Source of the DNA: Membranipora membranacea
Taxonomy: Eukaryota > Bryozoa > Gymnolaemata > Cheilostomatida > Membraniporidae
Length of the DNA stretch: 64,000 nt
Direction: 5' to 3'
NCBI GenBank assembly: GCA_914767715.1
Contig: OU612068.1
Location: 30,940,001 to 31,004,000, forward strand
A program made the position numbers and the translations under genes. Below the pieces are notes generated by a model. It was not told the DNA's origin. It ran no database searches and saw only the letters and a program-made list of their open reading frames with translations. Below, piece by piece: positions 34,445 to 58,241 of this stretch (position 1 is the stretch's first letter; the number at the start of each line of letters is the position of its first letter).

Positions 34445-36849
34445 ATGAGACTCAGACAGGTTTTAAAGGGAGTTCTGGTTCTCTCTTGTCTGACTGTAAG
34501 TAAATTCTTTTTTACTGACGGCTTTGGCGCTAACATAAACCCTAGTTGTCTGCAAGCTAAATAGATGGAAATGGTTATTGGCAAATAGAGGGCTGCTACC
34601 TGTTTATCTGTTGACATACAAATTTCACATGACAAGCAGATAATGTAGTAACAGTATTTTGGTTTTATTTTCATACATTCAATCAACTCTTCCAAATCTC
34701 ATCAAATGAAAATATATTTTGATATGTGTACTTACAGTTGGGTGTATGGAGTGTTATAACAGACTCCCAGGCTGATATTATCCGGTCAGCAGTGAGAAAT
34801 GCTATAGATTTAAATGAAGAAGAAGGAGGTACTATGGTGCTGAGAGCCGGATTAGTAAGGCTCGCATTTCATGACTGTGTCGGAGATAGATGTGACGGAT
34901 GTATCAACATGGATCTCGATGACAATGCAGGTAACAAAATGTTGAACTTGAACTTTTTTCTTATTATCTATTATCTCTAAACAAAAAAATAGCCATCAAG
35001 TTTGATCAAGGAGTCTCTAACTCCTTGGTTTGATCAAGCTTAGAACAAGCCCAATTACGACTCATGTGTGAACAGTTTTTTGTGTGACATTGCTAATTGA
35101 TAACTCGTGGTATAATATTGCGTATCCCTCATTGTCAATAGATTCCTATCTTACGGTTGACAGGTCTGGACACCTACATTAACTACACAGATCACATGTA
35201 TAATGATACTGATGTTGATGGTTACACTATGAGAGAACTTGGATTCTCTCGTGCTGACTTCTGGGCCCTGGCAGCAGTAGAAGCGCTAGACTACTCCACA
35301 GAGGACGCCCAGGCTTCTGGCTGCCGTAGAACCACATGCGAATATGTTTATGCTGATATCACGTATGTTTTTAAATTATATTTTAATAACGATATTATGT
35401 CAATGACAAAAATTCCATATCACTTGGAAAAGGGAAAAAATAATTAAGCAACATGTCGCCTCATCTCAAAAACAGAATGAATGATTATTTTCACAAATAC
35501 AGTATACCCAGTATAATAAATTTACATGAAATCTTACTTAGTCATATTGTATGTTTATCACAATAGACTGTTGATTTTAGGTACCAGCAGGGTAGAGTTG
35601 ACTGTGACACCTCTCCTACCACTACAGAAGAGGCTGATTATCCCAGTGGTATCGGAGATACTGATCATGTGGTGGATTTCTTTGAGGATACATTTGGCTT
35701 CACGGAACAGGAAACAACAGCTATTATGGGTAGGTGCCGAAATTATTTTATATAATTAGGCTTTGATTGTGGGATTTGTAATAACTACTTATTACTATTA
35801 TGGCAACATCACTATTCATGAGCAGTTTCTGATAGTTTTTGCCTCATTATATTTTATTTTAGGAGCACATACACTGGGAGCAGCCCATAGGGATGCATCA
35901 GGATTTGTGGGTCCTTGGACTCAGAGACAGAAGCAATTCAGTAATCAATACTACATTGATATGTTCGACAGCTCAATAGGCTGGGAGATGGTGCAGAAGG
36001 GAACAACTCCAAATCCTCTCTACCAATGGGTAAGTGAAGTAAGAAAATACTCGCCTGCTGAACCTGAAACTGACCAGTTGATGGTGTGTCTATGGCCAAG
36101 AAAACTTGTGTCATCTTTATGAACGTATCATTTTAGTATTCTTTGTGCTCAGCTCTGCTTGTGTTGAGTTATGCTCACCATGAAATGGCTTGTATATTGT
36201 TTATCATATTACAAGTTCTGTAACAGAACAGCCGTTTCTTTTATAGGGCTAGAAAATACTATAAAGTATTTGTTTTAAACGCCCCACTAACTTGATTGCC
36301 CTGGGAAAAGGTGAATTACTGTAGTTCAATCTGAGATCAGATCGTGGGCCTGTGTAGGACATACTGCCTCTGCGAGCCATCAATATCGCTAACACACGAG
36401 TCGCGACTAGAAAAAGGGAACATTGATTAATAATGACAATCTATTCCAGCCATACTAACAAACTGTGTACAACCATTATCATTTGTCACAGATTAATTTA
36501 AACCAACTGAATGTTTACCCTTGTCTTCCCTAGTTCTTGGTGTTGCCACTTTCAAGGTTATAATGGGTGCATCCTTTTACAGACTTCGGCTAATTTGACA
36601 TCTAGCAGAATGATGCTGAACGCAGACATGGCTCTGATTTTTGATATAGGTGATACTACCTCTGAGGGTGAGGTGGTTGACTGTATCTACAGTACATGCC
36701 CCCACGCCACTGGTGATACTGAGTACTGGGCCTTGATCTACGCCAACGATAACGAGTACTTCCTTGAACATTTTGGCCTCGCATTCACCAAGATGATTAA
36801 TCATGGCTATGACTCTTCTTCAGATGTACTTAGTGTTAGTCTTCGGTAA
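34445..36849 (+). CDS. Secreted plant-type heme peroxidase, copy 4 (older paralog)
   Basis: The exons are 34445-34495, 34738-34930, 35164-35362, 35581-35729, 35863-36029 and 36583-36849, giving 341 residues with exon lengths identical to the other copies. The signal peptide is MRLRQVLKGVLVLSCLT. RLAFHDC, the proximal His motif (GAHTLGAAH) and the proximal Asp are kept. Replacements such as NEEEGG, MYNDTD, CRRTTCEYVY, SSIGW and TTPNPLYQW make it clearly more diverged. Introns are unlike those of copies 1-3 except at their edges. There is no retrotransposon in intron 4. It probably represents the other half of an older gene pair. Confidence 0.93.
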
Positions 36850-38420
36850 TTCGGCGGGCTAGCCTCGACCACCAATTGATGGATAAATTCTCTCCTATTG
36901 CAGTGACAATATTTTTATATTTTTCTTTGATGGTACCATGATCAATACCAAAAGATTTGAAATAATGCTGCTTTGACTGAGTTTAACTTATATCAATCTA
37001 GTCTTTGCACCTTCTTGTTTGCTTTCTGTAAGTGCGATTGTATCCCCCTTCACCTACTATGGGGATGTCTGCATATTGTTTTGGAGCCATAAAAGCTTAG
37101 CTTAGCTCTTGTAATGATCTTTACTATTTTGCTACCTGAAGACATATATTACCATTACAAATTAATCAGCAAATAAATTTTATAAATATACATTTATTAT
37201 AAATAAATTCTTCTGACAAGACAGTTAAAAATATACTCAAAGTCAATAGTGATATGACGTTTACCTCAATAATCAACAAGTAATTCAAATATGAGTATTC
37301 ACAATGCAAAACGCCATGCACTAGGGTATGGAAAGCGTGGAATATAATTGATTCATATTTACTACTGGTACTTTATACTTCCATTTTATGCTGAAGTCAG
37401 AAAGGCAATAAGCTTAGATGACATTACGTCGTTAGAATATTGAAATTAAATGTGCAAAATAAAGTTTGGGTTTCTGTGTTTGTAGACATTTTTAATAACA
37501 GTGAAAAATCAAAAAAATCGTAATATAAATTAGTCCTAGATGCCAAGGAACTATGTGAAAGACGTTTTAGAAGATTTAGGGTAATTGAAAAATCTGTTTT
37601 GGAAGCTGGCAGCTTTGCTCAGTTTGATTGTAGGTTTTAGTCTATAACTCTAAGCGCCTGTGTCAATGAGTAAATCATAATGCAAATTTCTGGAATTCCC
37701 AAGTAGATCATTAGTTCAAGTAATAAAAAGTGTATATAAATAATAATAATAAGTAGTTCAAGAGTTTGCTTTAATTTTCAGGGAATACCCAAAAGTTGCC
37801 TTGCAGGAAAGTAGTAATGGCATCATCAATTCACACCAGGAATCTGAAAAACTAATTTTTAACTACTTCATGTCAAATGATGTAATGTCACAGCAACCAT
37901 AAATCCTGAAGATGCAATCGCATTTTCATTATTACATTTGACACATTGGAGATAGAATCGATTATTTTCTATAGCTTTCTCAGCTATTTTTGCTCTTGAA
38001 TTGATCTTTTGTTCTAGGGTTTACTCTCATTGAAATTAGGACATGTGGGCATAATAATTTTGTTGTAAAAAAAAGTGTGCAGCCATCATGAATAAGCGGA
38101 AATTGGCTCGTTGGAAATGAATCTGTCAATCCACTATGACAATGTGTAACTAGCAAATATCATGCATATGATATAACATTTTGAAAAACTTCATCATGTA
38201 GATTGTAGAACAATTATGCCTACTAAGTACATGATTTCAGAGGGACTAGGGAGAGAACATGGTAATATTTTTGTGTAAAAGTCTTTGGACAAGGAGAAGA
38301 AAAACGTCAAGGCCTGTGGCCATGCTTTAAACACATGTATGTATGTATGTATCATTTGCTGATTGAGAGCTCTGTTGTAAAAAATAAAAGATATAAAATA
38401 AAAAATCTAAAATGTCTACT
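36850..38420. other. Intergenic stretch with half of an old dispersed repeat
   Basis: About 37860-38260 resembles 13720-14100, and the similarity resumes after the MITE near 38830. No coding exon seen. Confidence 0.4.
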
Positions 38421-38784
38421 TAAACTACTGCTGCCACTCATGCAAATTTGTGCTCATTGAATTCTGCATAGCTCCAAGTTAATTAATTGAGGCTTAAATC
38501 TCATAATTGTCACCTAATGGGCAAATAATTTGCACAAACTGATCTTCAAAATCAGGGCATGGAATCTACGCACCAGCTTATGACGTGTACAGTATGCACT
38601 AGTAAGACGGTAACTACATCACTGGTGCCAGTAGATAATTCATTTCATACCCTAATTTTGACGATCAATTTGTGCAAATTATTTGCTCATTAGGTGACAA
38701 TGCTGAGATTGCAGCATCATTTTATTAGTTTTGAGCTATACAGAATTCTACAAGCACATATTTGGCTATGTGGCAGCAGTTTAA
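38421..38784. mobile_element. MITE related to the foldback elements
   Basis: The inverted ends read TTAAACTACTGCTGCCAC and, on the right, GTGGCAGCAGTTTAA. The arms match over about 55 bases (GTGCTCATTGAATTCTGCAT against its inverted partner), and a second inner pair around AATTTGTGCAAATTATTTGC is also inverted. The terminal CTGCTGCCAC and TTAA flanks match the elements at 22.3 and 28.0 kb, so I place them in one family. Confidence 0.75.
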
Positions 38785-40788
38785 AAAAGATATAGCTTGG
38801 TGTTTAAAACACATTCAAAATTATCTTGATACTAGGAGATTGTTGAAAGCAGTACAAGAAATCATCATTTTCTGGGGCAAAGACATGTGCATCACCTTAA
38901 ATGACGCACTTAAAGCTTTGGCGTATTTGTTGTAACATACATCCTTTTTTTGTAACACCTCTATATGATAGAAATAAATCAATCATTCGTTAGATCATTT
39001 GAATTATATGGGATGACCCCTTGAAAATCTGTTTTCTGAGAACCTGACACAGAGATCTTTCCAAATGTTATAAAAATGATTTGATTACCCAAAATTGTAT
39101 TAGGCCTTACTGTAAATCATCGTAATACAGGGAAACAAGCGTCAAAGTTGACATCACTGAGGTGTATTCAAAAAGTTTTAATATTTGCTTGATATCACCA
39201 CTACACTTAGCCACACAACAAGACAAAATCCTGCAATTTACTAATGATGTTGATTATAGCCTAACCAGAGCATTTATTTTACATTCCAAATACCCACTGA
39301 TCATTTCATTATGTTTGACTGCTTTTTCTGAAAAACTCTAAATCTGATAAAGGTGCAAAATAATTGCTTACTTCGCCTCTAGAGCCTAGATTCTCAAGAT
39401 ATGACATCTGAGGATGTTGACAGCGAAAACAAGCAATACCTATACACAACAACAACGACATGTTACGCCCTCATCAGAGACAATAGGGTATATACAGTGC
39501 ACTCTGATTACATAATCCCTATTTGTACATCGGAGGTTATTAGGAGACTCTCAGCTAATGAGGAGAAATAATGCAACTATTATTAGGGATGCCATCATTA
39601 AAGATTGAGTTAAGTTTCAATTATTTTTTAAACCATTTCCATCTCAACATCTCGACTAAAGGCTGATAGTCGCTGACAAACTGTCTAGACATTCCTATGA
39701 CGCAGATGTTAGAATGCCCCATTTATTATGTGATACTCAGCATACAGGCTATAGGCTAGCACTGGTATTCCTTCAGGTGATACAATAAACAGGTGAGTAT
39801 ACGCTGGGACCTTCTATTGTAATAATTGTCTGTGAGTGATTAGAACATCAAAGCATCAGTTCTATTATGTCATGACCAACAAAGTCGTCGCGTGTCATGG
39901 AGGCAGATAGAATACCAGAGACATACACATATATATGAGCACCACCCATCCCCCCAGAAAGGAAGACTATAAAAAATGGATACTTACAGCTAATACTAGA
40001 CTAATACTTAATACCTATAAAGCAACTTGGGGCATGTTGAAAATCACAATTAAAGCCCTTCATGTTCTCAAACTCTCGGGACAGCCGGGGGACAGGACAT
40101 TTTAGGGGCTCCAACTAGTGTTGACCTTGACCGTGCGACATACAAATTTGCCTGTGACTGCTGACGGAAATGGGATATCAAAGCCAAAAGCTTACCACTC
40201 TCTCAACCGTCAACCTTGAAGTAGCTTAACACCCTGAACATGTTTAAGAAATGACATAAATTTCTTTACCCGCTGATATTAGGTAGCAGGTATTGTTATT
40301 TCTGGAGTTGTCTGCGCTTGCCCTGAGCTGTCAGTCAATCAATAATATTGATTTATGAGTAATGCATGGTTGAGACAAAAACCAATGCTGCCACGTATTT
40401 CACTGATTGAATAGCGTGTAAATCCAGGCAGCATCCTTTCATTGGCCAGAAATATTTTCAATACAAATACATTTATTTGAACAAATCAAAACAACGAAAC
40501 GTTCCATTGAATATACGGTGAGCTTTAACTAGTTTGCTGCAAACTGCTCCCATTTGCACTGTATGTCTACCAGGCACAATCTGGTACACCAGAACTACGC
40601 CACATTGTTGTGAGAAAATCTGTAAGTATCCTTGTAAAGTGTCCATTGCTCAATCACAGCTCTGGACAGGATAAGACAAAGGAGTTTTACGGTGTGCATT
40701 TTCAACAAATTTGAAATTTACCATGATTTCAGTCATTCAGACTTTTTTTTCATCATTGTAAGGCTGAACTTTAACAACTATTCTTTTA
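38785..40788. other. Intergenic stretch
   Basis: No gene supported. A GTAAGTATCC donor near 40621 and a TTCTTTTAG acceptor near 40789 may bound a 5' UTR intron of the small membrane protein gene. Confidence 0.4.
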
Positions 40789-40819
40789 GCAGTTTGCTTT
40801 GTCTTGAGCTGCTCTGACA

Positions 40820-41209
40820 ATGACTGATCAGAAAACCAACGCAGATACAGCACAGTCTGACGAAGGAGCCAGAGGAGATGGAGCTACTCTTAGTACCTCA
40901 GGAGTCGACCAGCCCTCGTTACAAGGACATCAGATTAACTTCAGTATCACACTGCCTGAGAGCTTAGTTCTGTATGCACCACATGCTTGGAATGTTTTAT
41001 CACTGGTCATAGGCTTGGCAACACTTGTATCTATGTGGATGTTTTCTATCATCATTCTAGGCTTTGAAACAGTGTTCAAGCTCAGTGTTACGTTTACTGT
41101 GTGTTTCATGGCAATGCTATATCTGCTGTTTAGATTTACTAGATTTGGCCGTGTACTTCGTAATATTTACCATTTATGTTTCACAAATACCGTTAGTCCA
41201 GCCAGCTGA
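40820..41209 (+). CDS. Small two-span membrane protein, unrecognised
   Basis: A single open exon of 129 residues. The first about 55 residues are hydrophilic, Asp/Glu/Gln/Ser-rich and probably cytosolic. Two hydrophobic segments follow: about 60-82 (LSLVIGLATLVSMWMFSIII) and about 88-108 (LSVTFTVCFMAMLYLLFRF). A short basic loop and a Cys-containing end complete it. The ATG context is ACAATGAC. An AATAAA at 41296-41301 lies about 90 bases after the stop. Codon choice and the clean hydrophobic pattern support a real gene. I cannot assign a family or function. Confidence 0.6.
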   Translation: MTDQKTNADTAQSDEGARGDGATLSTSGVDQPSLQGHQINFSITLPESLVLYAPHAWNVLSLVIGLATLVSMWMFSIIILGFETVFKLSVTFTVCFMAMLYLLFRFTRFGRVLRNIYHLCFTNTVSPAS

Positions 41210-41295
41210 TTGATCAAGACCAATAGCAGCCCTGTACATGTTTACAAGCCATATAGAAATAATTTGACCAAAGGATTATTATTCAGATTTACCTA

Positions 41296-41301
41296 ATAAA
41301 G
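41296..41301 (+). terminator. Polyadenylation signal
   Basis: AATAAA about 90 bases after the stop of the two-span protein gene. Confidence 0.5.
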
Positions 41302-42321
41302 GAAAAAGCCATATAGAAGTTACTAGAGTAATTATATTTTATTTAAGCCTTTGCTATGTGATATTTGAATACTGCTGTTTCAAAAAAATTTCCTGAATAG
41401 TATAACACGATTAAGTCACGGAAGGTTATAGTCAGTGACCAGGTGACTAATTACAGAGTTCTCTGAGATAACATGTTAGCTCCAATATGAAGAAAGGTCA
41501 AGGTTTTTTGGTTGCACAGATGTCTGGTCATGTCTAAAGCCTTCCGCTACAATACAGGTCATTCTCCATCGATTGACTACCAGCCTCAAATTTATTTATT
41601 TTAGAGCAGTAGCATAAAGATTGCATGCCAGAGGCAGTACCTCAAACTATTCATATGGTCAATGTATTATAAAATTAGGGTTTCGACCTGTTTCACATAA
41701 GAGCGCGATAGATGTTTCTCTGTCACAAATTAGTTCCCTTGACCTACACCTTTCCGGACTTGGTGGACTACAGAGTCAATGTGAAATTGGTTAGTTCAAA
41801 TGCAAGCTGCAGTGAAATAGTTTGCATGATACATTGGCGGTCAAACTGTTAAAACAAGATTAAATTATCCTTTGAAGTGGCCACCGTACTATTATAGAAT
41901 CAAGGCCAATAACACACATATTTCTGGTATAACCGAAATCTAAGTGATCTGAGGCCGGTCATCCCATCATTGCTACCCACACCATGTGAAGTTGAGTTGG
42001 CTAAAAGGCTTGTTATTATTTGACATTGACCGATGTATGATGTATGATAGCACATTGCATGATACAGAAGATGTAGTCTCGAAAATAAATAATATGGTAT
42101 TAAAATAGAGAAAGTTATTTATACTAACATACAAAAATATGATTATATTTCTCTGGTGACTTATATTGGGCTTCCACTGTCTACAAATTAGCATAGCCAA
42201 TATAGGAAACAAAGCCTGATCTTATATTTGATGTAACTTCAGTCAGTTTGTTGTGATTTTACCATAGCAATGTTAACCGATGGTCACAAGACAGATGACT
42301 GAATTTTCCATGCAGACTACA
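41302..42321. other. Intergenic stretch between convergent genes
   Basis: It lies between the 3' end of the two-span protein gene (+) and the 3' end of UBE3B (-). No exon or repeat recognised. Confidence 0.5.
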
Positions 42322-53702
<11,381 letters not shown>

Positions 53703-53999
53703 CTTAAAATCTGTAAGTCACAAAACCTTTTACAAAGTACTCTATGCTGGGGTCTAAGCAAAACACCAAAACTATTGGTTAGTGTAACCTGTTTGAACAA
53801 CATATTCAGACAGCTAGAGTTAGTGGACTCATGAAGTCACACTTTGAATTGATACAAGGTGAATTGTATTAGCCAGTTACCAGCGCCAGAGGGTATTCTT
53901 CATAAGCCGGTGGCCCCTTTTTCTAGAGATATTTTGTGGATGGCCATTTACCGGACATATATATTGCACAACAGAAGTTGTGCAATGCCAAGACATACT

Positions 54000-54960
54000 T
54001 CAACACACCCTTCAACACCCTTCAATAACATGGCTTCCGAAGGAACCAAGGCTGTGATAAACAGCTGGTTGAGTTCGTCGCCGATATTTCAAGCAACCTG
54101 GACAAAGGAGTACAAACCGAGGCTTGTGTAATGGATTTCTCGAAAGTGTTTGATAAAGTAAACCATCAGAAACTCATCACAATGTTGGAGAATAAAGGAG
54201 TCCGCTACCAAATTCAGCAGGTTCCTGTGGAGGGTTCCCTATCATCGACTTCAGCTGTGACATCAGGAGCGCCACAAGGGAGCGTGGTAGGGCCTAACCT
54301 CTTCCTCTTCTACATCGATGACCTCCCCCCCCCAAGGACTGCATTCTACAGTTAGACTTTTTGCTGACGATACAATACTCTACAATACCGAAACCAACAG
54401 TGATGAGCTCCAGGCTGACCACAAGACCTTGGAGGGCTGGCAGAAAACCTGGGATATGGAATTCCACCCTGCCAAGTGCCAACACATATCATTCACCAGG
54501 AAAACCAAAGCCTGCATGACATGACGATACCAAAGACTGACGAAGAGAAGTATCTTGGAGTAACTGTGGATTCCAAACTGCGCTGGAACGCACACTAATA
54601 GGCTTCATCAAGAGAAACGTGACCACCACCAATGAAGAAGTCAAATCGCTGGCATACAAGCAATTGGTCAGCCCAGTGCTCGAGTACGCCTGCTGCTCCT
54701 GGGACTCACTAACAACAACCCAGGAAAGCCCCTAGAAGCTGTACAAAGGAGTGCAGCAAGGGTTGTGTGTGGTCTTAGAAGGAGTGACAGGAAGACCAGT
54801 GTCACCGGATGAGTACACATCTTGGTTGGGAGCAGCTAGGAGAGATAAACAAGGACAGAAGGCTGAAACTATTCCGGGAGATGCACTACGCAGACCCTAA
54901 TACCATCACCAACCACATCCAACCTGCGACACATCCATCTTTCGCGTCGACATAATCATC
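54000..54960 (+). mobile_element. Broken non-LTR reverse transcriptase
   Basis: Palm-domain blocks occur in order but in shifting frames: QLVEFVADISSNLDKG, MDFSKVFDKVNHQK (motif A), SGAPQGSVVGPNLF (motif B), LFADDTILYNT (motif C), EEKYLGVTVDSKLRWN and LVSPVLEYACCSWDS. Several frameshifts and stops separate them, so it is a pseudogene of a Jockey/CR1-type element. It is divergent to UBE3B, starting about 300 bases from its start codon. Confidence 0.85.
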
Positions 54961-56270
54961 ATTACCTGATCCCCTATGTCAAAAACCAAACACCATGAGC
55001 AGTCCTCCTTTATGAAGACTGCCAAGGATGGGAATGCCCTCCTCCCTTCCAGCTCACTACTTGCTCCCCCGGGCCCTGGATAGCACCTGTAGGTGGATAC
55101 ACTGTTGGTACCTGGAACGAATATATGGATTGATCAACCCTGATGTAGCAATTACCTCACATGAGGTACGAACTGAGAGGTTGTGATACGTTTACACACC
55201 ATTGGCAGTAATTAAGTAATTACACAAACCATAGCTCTCAACTTTGACAATGACCTGAGTCACTCCTCATAATTACCGAAAGCTATGAAAGCTATTCTTG
55301 GCTTTCAAGTAAATATCTACACAAGGCTAGGAAATAACGCAGGACATACTTGGACAGATATATGACGGGGCTGAGAAGAGAGACCACCCTGACTGACGGA
55401 TAGACCTACTGTGCACAGATCCTATATAATATATCTGGTAATTACTTGTGAACACTCAGCCTTATTTCTGAGGGATATAAATCTTAACTGGGCTAAGTTG
55501 GACCACCTTGTATTGACATTCAACTACGTATCACAGAGGTACAAGAGGAGTTCACTGGCTATCCTCCTCCTCATTCATATCCCTCCAGACCACTCAGTGA
55601 CTCGTTCACTGGTACTACTATCTATAGCTATAGCACTCTTCTAGTCACCGGCAACTGTCATTGATTGGGAAAATTGGCCAGCTGCCAGCCAAAAGCCCAC
55701 AAACCAAATAAGGCTAGATGGCAATCATTTCAGTTTCACTTGTTCAGACCAGTTGAGATGTCTATGGTTGGGATATTCCCATTCCCAGTGACAACAGCAG
55801 AGAGAGTAAGACTGGACTAGCGTGCCAACCCACAGTGGTCAGTTGTATAGCGTTTGTGGCCTGTCCTACAAGGTTGGAGCAACCTCAAAACCAGCCTATC
55901 CTGAAAATAGTGATCTTATGTGTATGCATCATAGAGTTATCCCCATTAACTCTATGTTATGCATACTAAACAGAGAGGAGAGGAAGGGACAGTCACTGTA
56001 TACGCTTGAGACACTGCATGAATGAATAATATATCCATAGTAATAGCTGTATCAATGTCTATGACTTTACCCTAATTTTAATGTAGCTGTGCTCATTATT
56101 GAGAAATGAAAATAACATCAATGGATTTGGTTGACAGAATGACGTCAGGATTCGGAGTTGTCATCCACTCAGAGAGAATATGCAACTCCATAACAGTAGC
56201 AAGGAGTTTAAGTGAGATCAGGGTGGGTGGCGTGGGTGCAGGGAGTTTGGATGGATGGGAGCAGGGAGAG
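54961..56270. other. Gene-free stretch
   Basis: The start may still be retrotransposon 3' sequence. No gene, tail or boundary could be fixed. Confidence 0.4.
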
Positions 56271-56361
56271 TCTATATATTTATGTATAAGACATACCTCT
56301 CACTGGGAGGGTGGGACATACCCTCCCAATGAGAGGTATGTCTTATGCATAAATATATAGA
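56271..56361. repeat. Near-perfect long hairpin
   Basis: The arms TATAAGACATACCTCTCACT and AATGAGAGGTATGTCTTATG are inverted, and the stem extends on both sides to about 40 pairs around a loop of fewer than 10 bases. No coding content. Confidence 0.85.
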
Positions 56362-56779
56362 GTATTCATTTTATTGTCATGTATGACCAAATGGAGCATA
56401 CGTAGAGCCTCTGGCGCGGCGCCTCGATACCAAACATTTGCAATATCCCTCCTCCACCACAATTGGAACATACCTGCTCTATAGTACGTACTGTATATGA
56501 CTAAGTGTATGTCATTATAACTTGGTCGCTGTGACAAACCTGATTGATGCCTTCTTGGCAACATACAGTATCATCGAGAATATATATATTATATATATAT
56601 ACTTTATTATTGCCGATCAAAGTCAATGACAAATAAAGACCATGCATAAAGAAATAAATAAAAACAAAGCAGTCAGGTGTATTTATGGAAAATATCATTG
56701 TCTATAAATGCTGTCCTATTTATAGAACGGTGATTTCGGGCTTTCAAAAATATTTTACACGGATGATTCTCATATCAAT

Positions 56780-57230
56780 ATATCAAAATATATCGAAAAC
56801 AAAGAAGATCAAGATGTATTTTTAGCTCTTCGAGCTTTAGTAAAGAAAGTCTCTCTTCGTAGTCTTCCTCATATGGAATCATAATTCTGGTGCAGAGCTT
56901 TTGAAATCTCGCCAATTTATCCTTATCATTTTGGGTGGTGTGTGGGAGCCAGCACGGGGCTGCATATGATAAAACCGATAAAATTCTAGCTTTGTAAAAT
57001 GTAATCGTAAATGTAATGAGATCTCACACCAACTTTTCTTAGCTTTATAAGACCATGCAGAGAATGTTTTGTTTTGTCAATGATACGGTCTACATAGGAG
57101 TGAAACTTCCGGTGCTCATAAAATATCACACCAAGGAGCCTCACTGTCTGAGCCTCAGTGTCTGAATGATCAGTACTAGTGCCTAGGACAAGTTTGTTTT
57201 CTCTGTTGATGCGGAGCAAAGCTGTGTGTC
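56780..57230 (-). mobile_element. C-terminal reverse transcriptase fragment
   Basis: On the minus strand the frame reads NKLVLGTSTDHSDTEAQTV, VRLLGVIFYEHRKFHSYVDR and HGLIKLRKVGVRSHYIY. After a break it reads YAAPCWLPHTTQNDKDKLAR and EEDYEERLSLLKLEEL. This is the thumb and tail region of a non-LTR polymerase from a family different from those at 25 and 63 kb. The catalytic region is missing. Confidence 0.75.
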
Positions 57231-57779
57231 AAGATGCTTCAATATCCGAATTTTGCAATATCACAACGCCACTGCAGTGGAATCAACTTGTTTTAGTACT
57301 GCCGGGATGGCACATTTATAACAAGGAATGTTTTGTTTATGCCAATGAACTAGTCAAATCTCCTTGAAGGGATTTCAATGGTTAAATTCACCACAGCTTG
57401 AATACAAAATTATCATTGCAAAATTACTCAATAGGCTGACAACAATGAGCCCCGGCCATTTAGATGAAGTATAATCATCCAATTCGCCTCATTCATTTGG
57501 AGTTGTCGCCACTGGCGGATCACCTGTAGAATATGAACCACCTCACTATACAGCCAAATTGGATCTAACTAGATCAGAACCATTAATAAGTAGCGTTAAA
57601 TTCGCAGTTGGACCTCTTCAACAGTCCCAGATTTCACAATAGATATCAATGATCAGGAGTAAGATTTGGAAAAGCATAGCCTTGCATCTACATTACTATG
57701 CCGTGCACCCCATCCAGGTATGATTTGGGTAACATTGTGGCTTTCAACCACCTTTGCTTATGCTGTGTATAAAGAGTAG
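57231..57779. other. Gene-free stretch
   Basis: Nothing recognised between the retrotransposon fragment and the SINE. Confidence 0.4.
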
Positions 57780-58040
57780 GAGGCAGCTCAGTTGGTCAGA
57801 GCCCATTCATTCAGCATGCAAAGGTCGTGGGTTCGGAATCCCACTACAGTCCATCGACTACTAGGGTTTGGTTGGCTCCAGTCCCAGATGTGCTCTGGCC
57901 GGTCTGCAAACAGAGAGAAAACCTGGCGAATATATTGTGGCCTCACACAAGGCATCTAATAACTGGCTGCCTAAGCTTTGGGATGGGCATGTCTTATGAC
58001 AACTTGATTTTATTCAACTATGTGCTGTGTTAGTGACAAA
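57780..58040 (+). mobile_element. tRNA-derived SINE
   Basis: The A box is in GGCAGCTCAGTTGGTCAGAG and the B box in GGGTTCGGAATCCC, 33 bases later. A body of about 180 bases follows. The single extra base in the B box and the unpaired ends rule out a working tRNA. Confidence 0.65.
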
Positions 58041-58170
58041 CCATCTTTAATGACAGCTATATACATACAATTATTTATTAAAGTTGATGAAAGTGTTGAT
58101 GGCCTTTACACAGGATCGAAGTAGTGAATTCGAGACTAAGCCTCTATACTTCAACTAGACTGCCACCTCA

Positions 58171-58241
58171 GCTAGACCAATGAACTAAACCTCCTTTAGT
58201 TCAATGGTTCATTGGCTAGAGGTTTAGTTCATTGCGCTAGC
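58171..58241. repeat. Short hairpin
   Basis: CAATGAACTAAACCTC pairs with GAGGTTTAGTTCATTG, and GCTAG lies at both outer edges. Confidence 0.7.
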
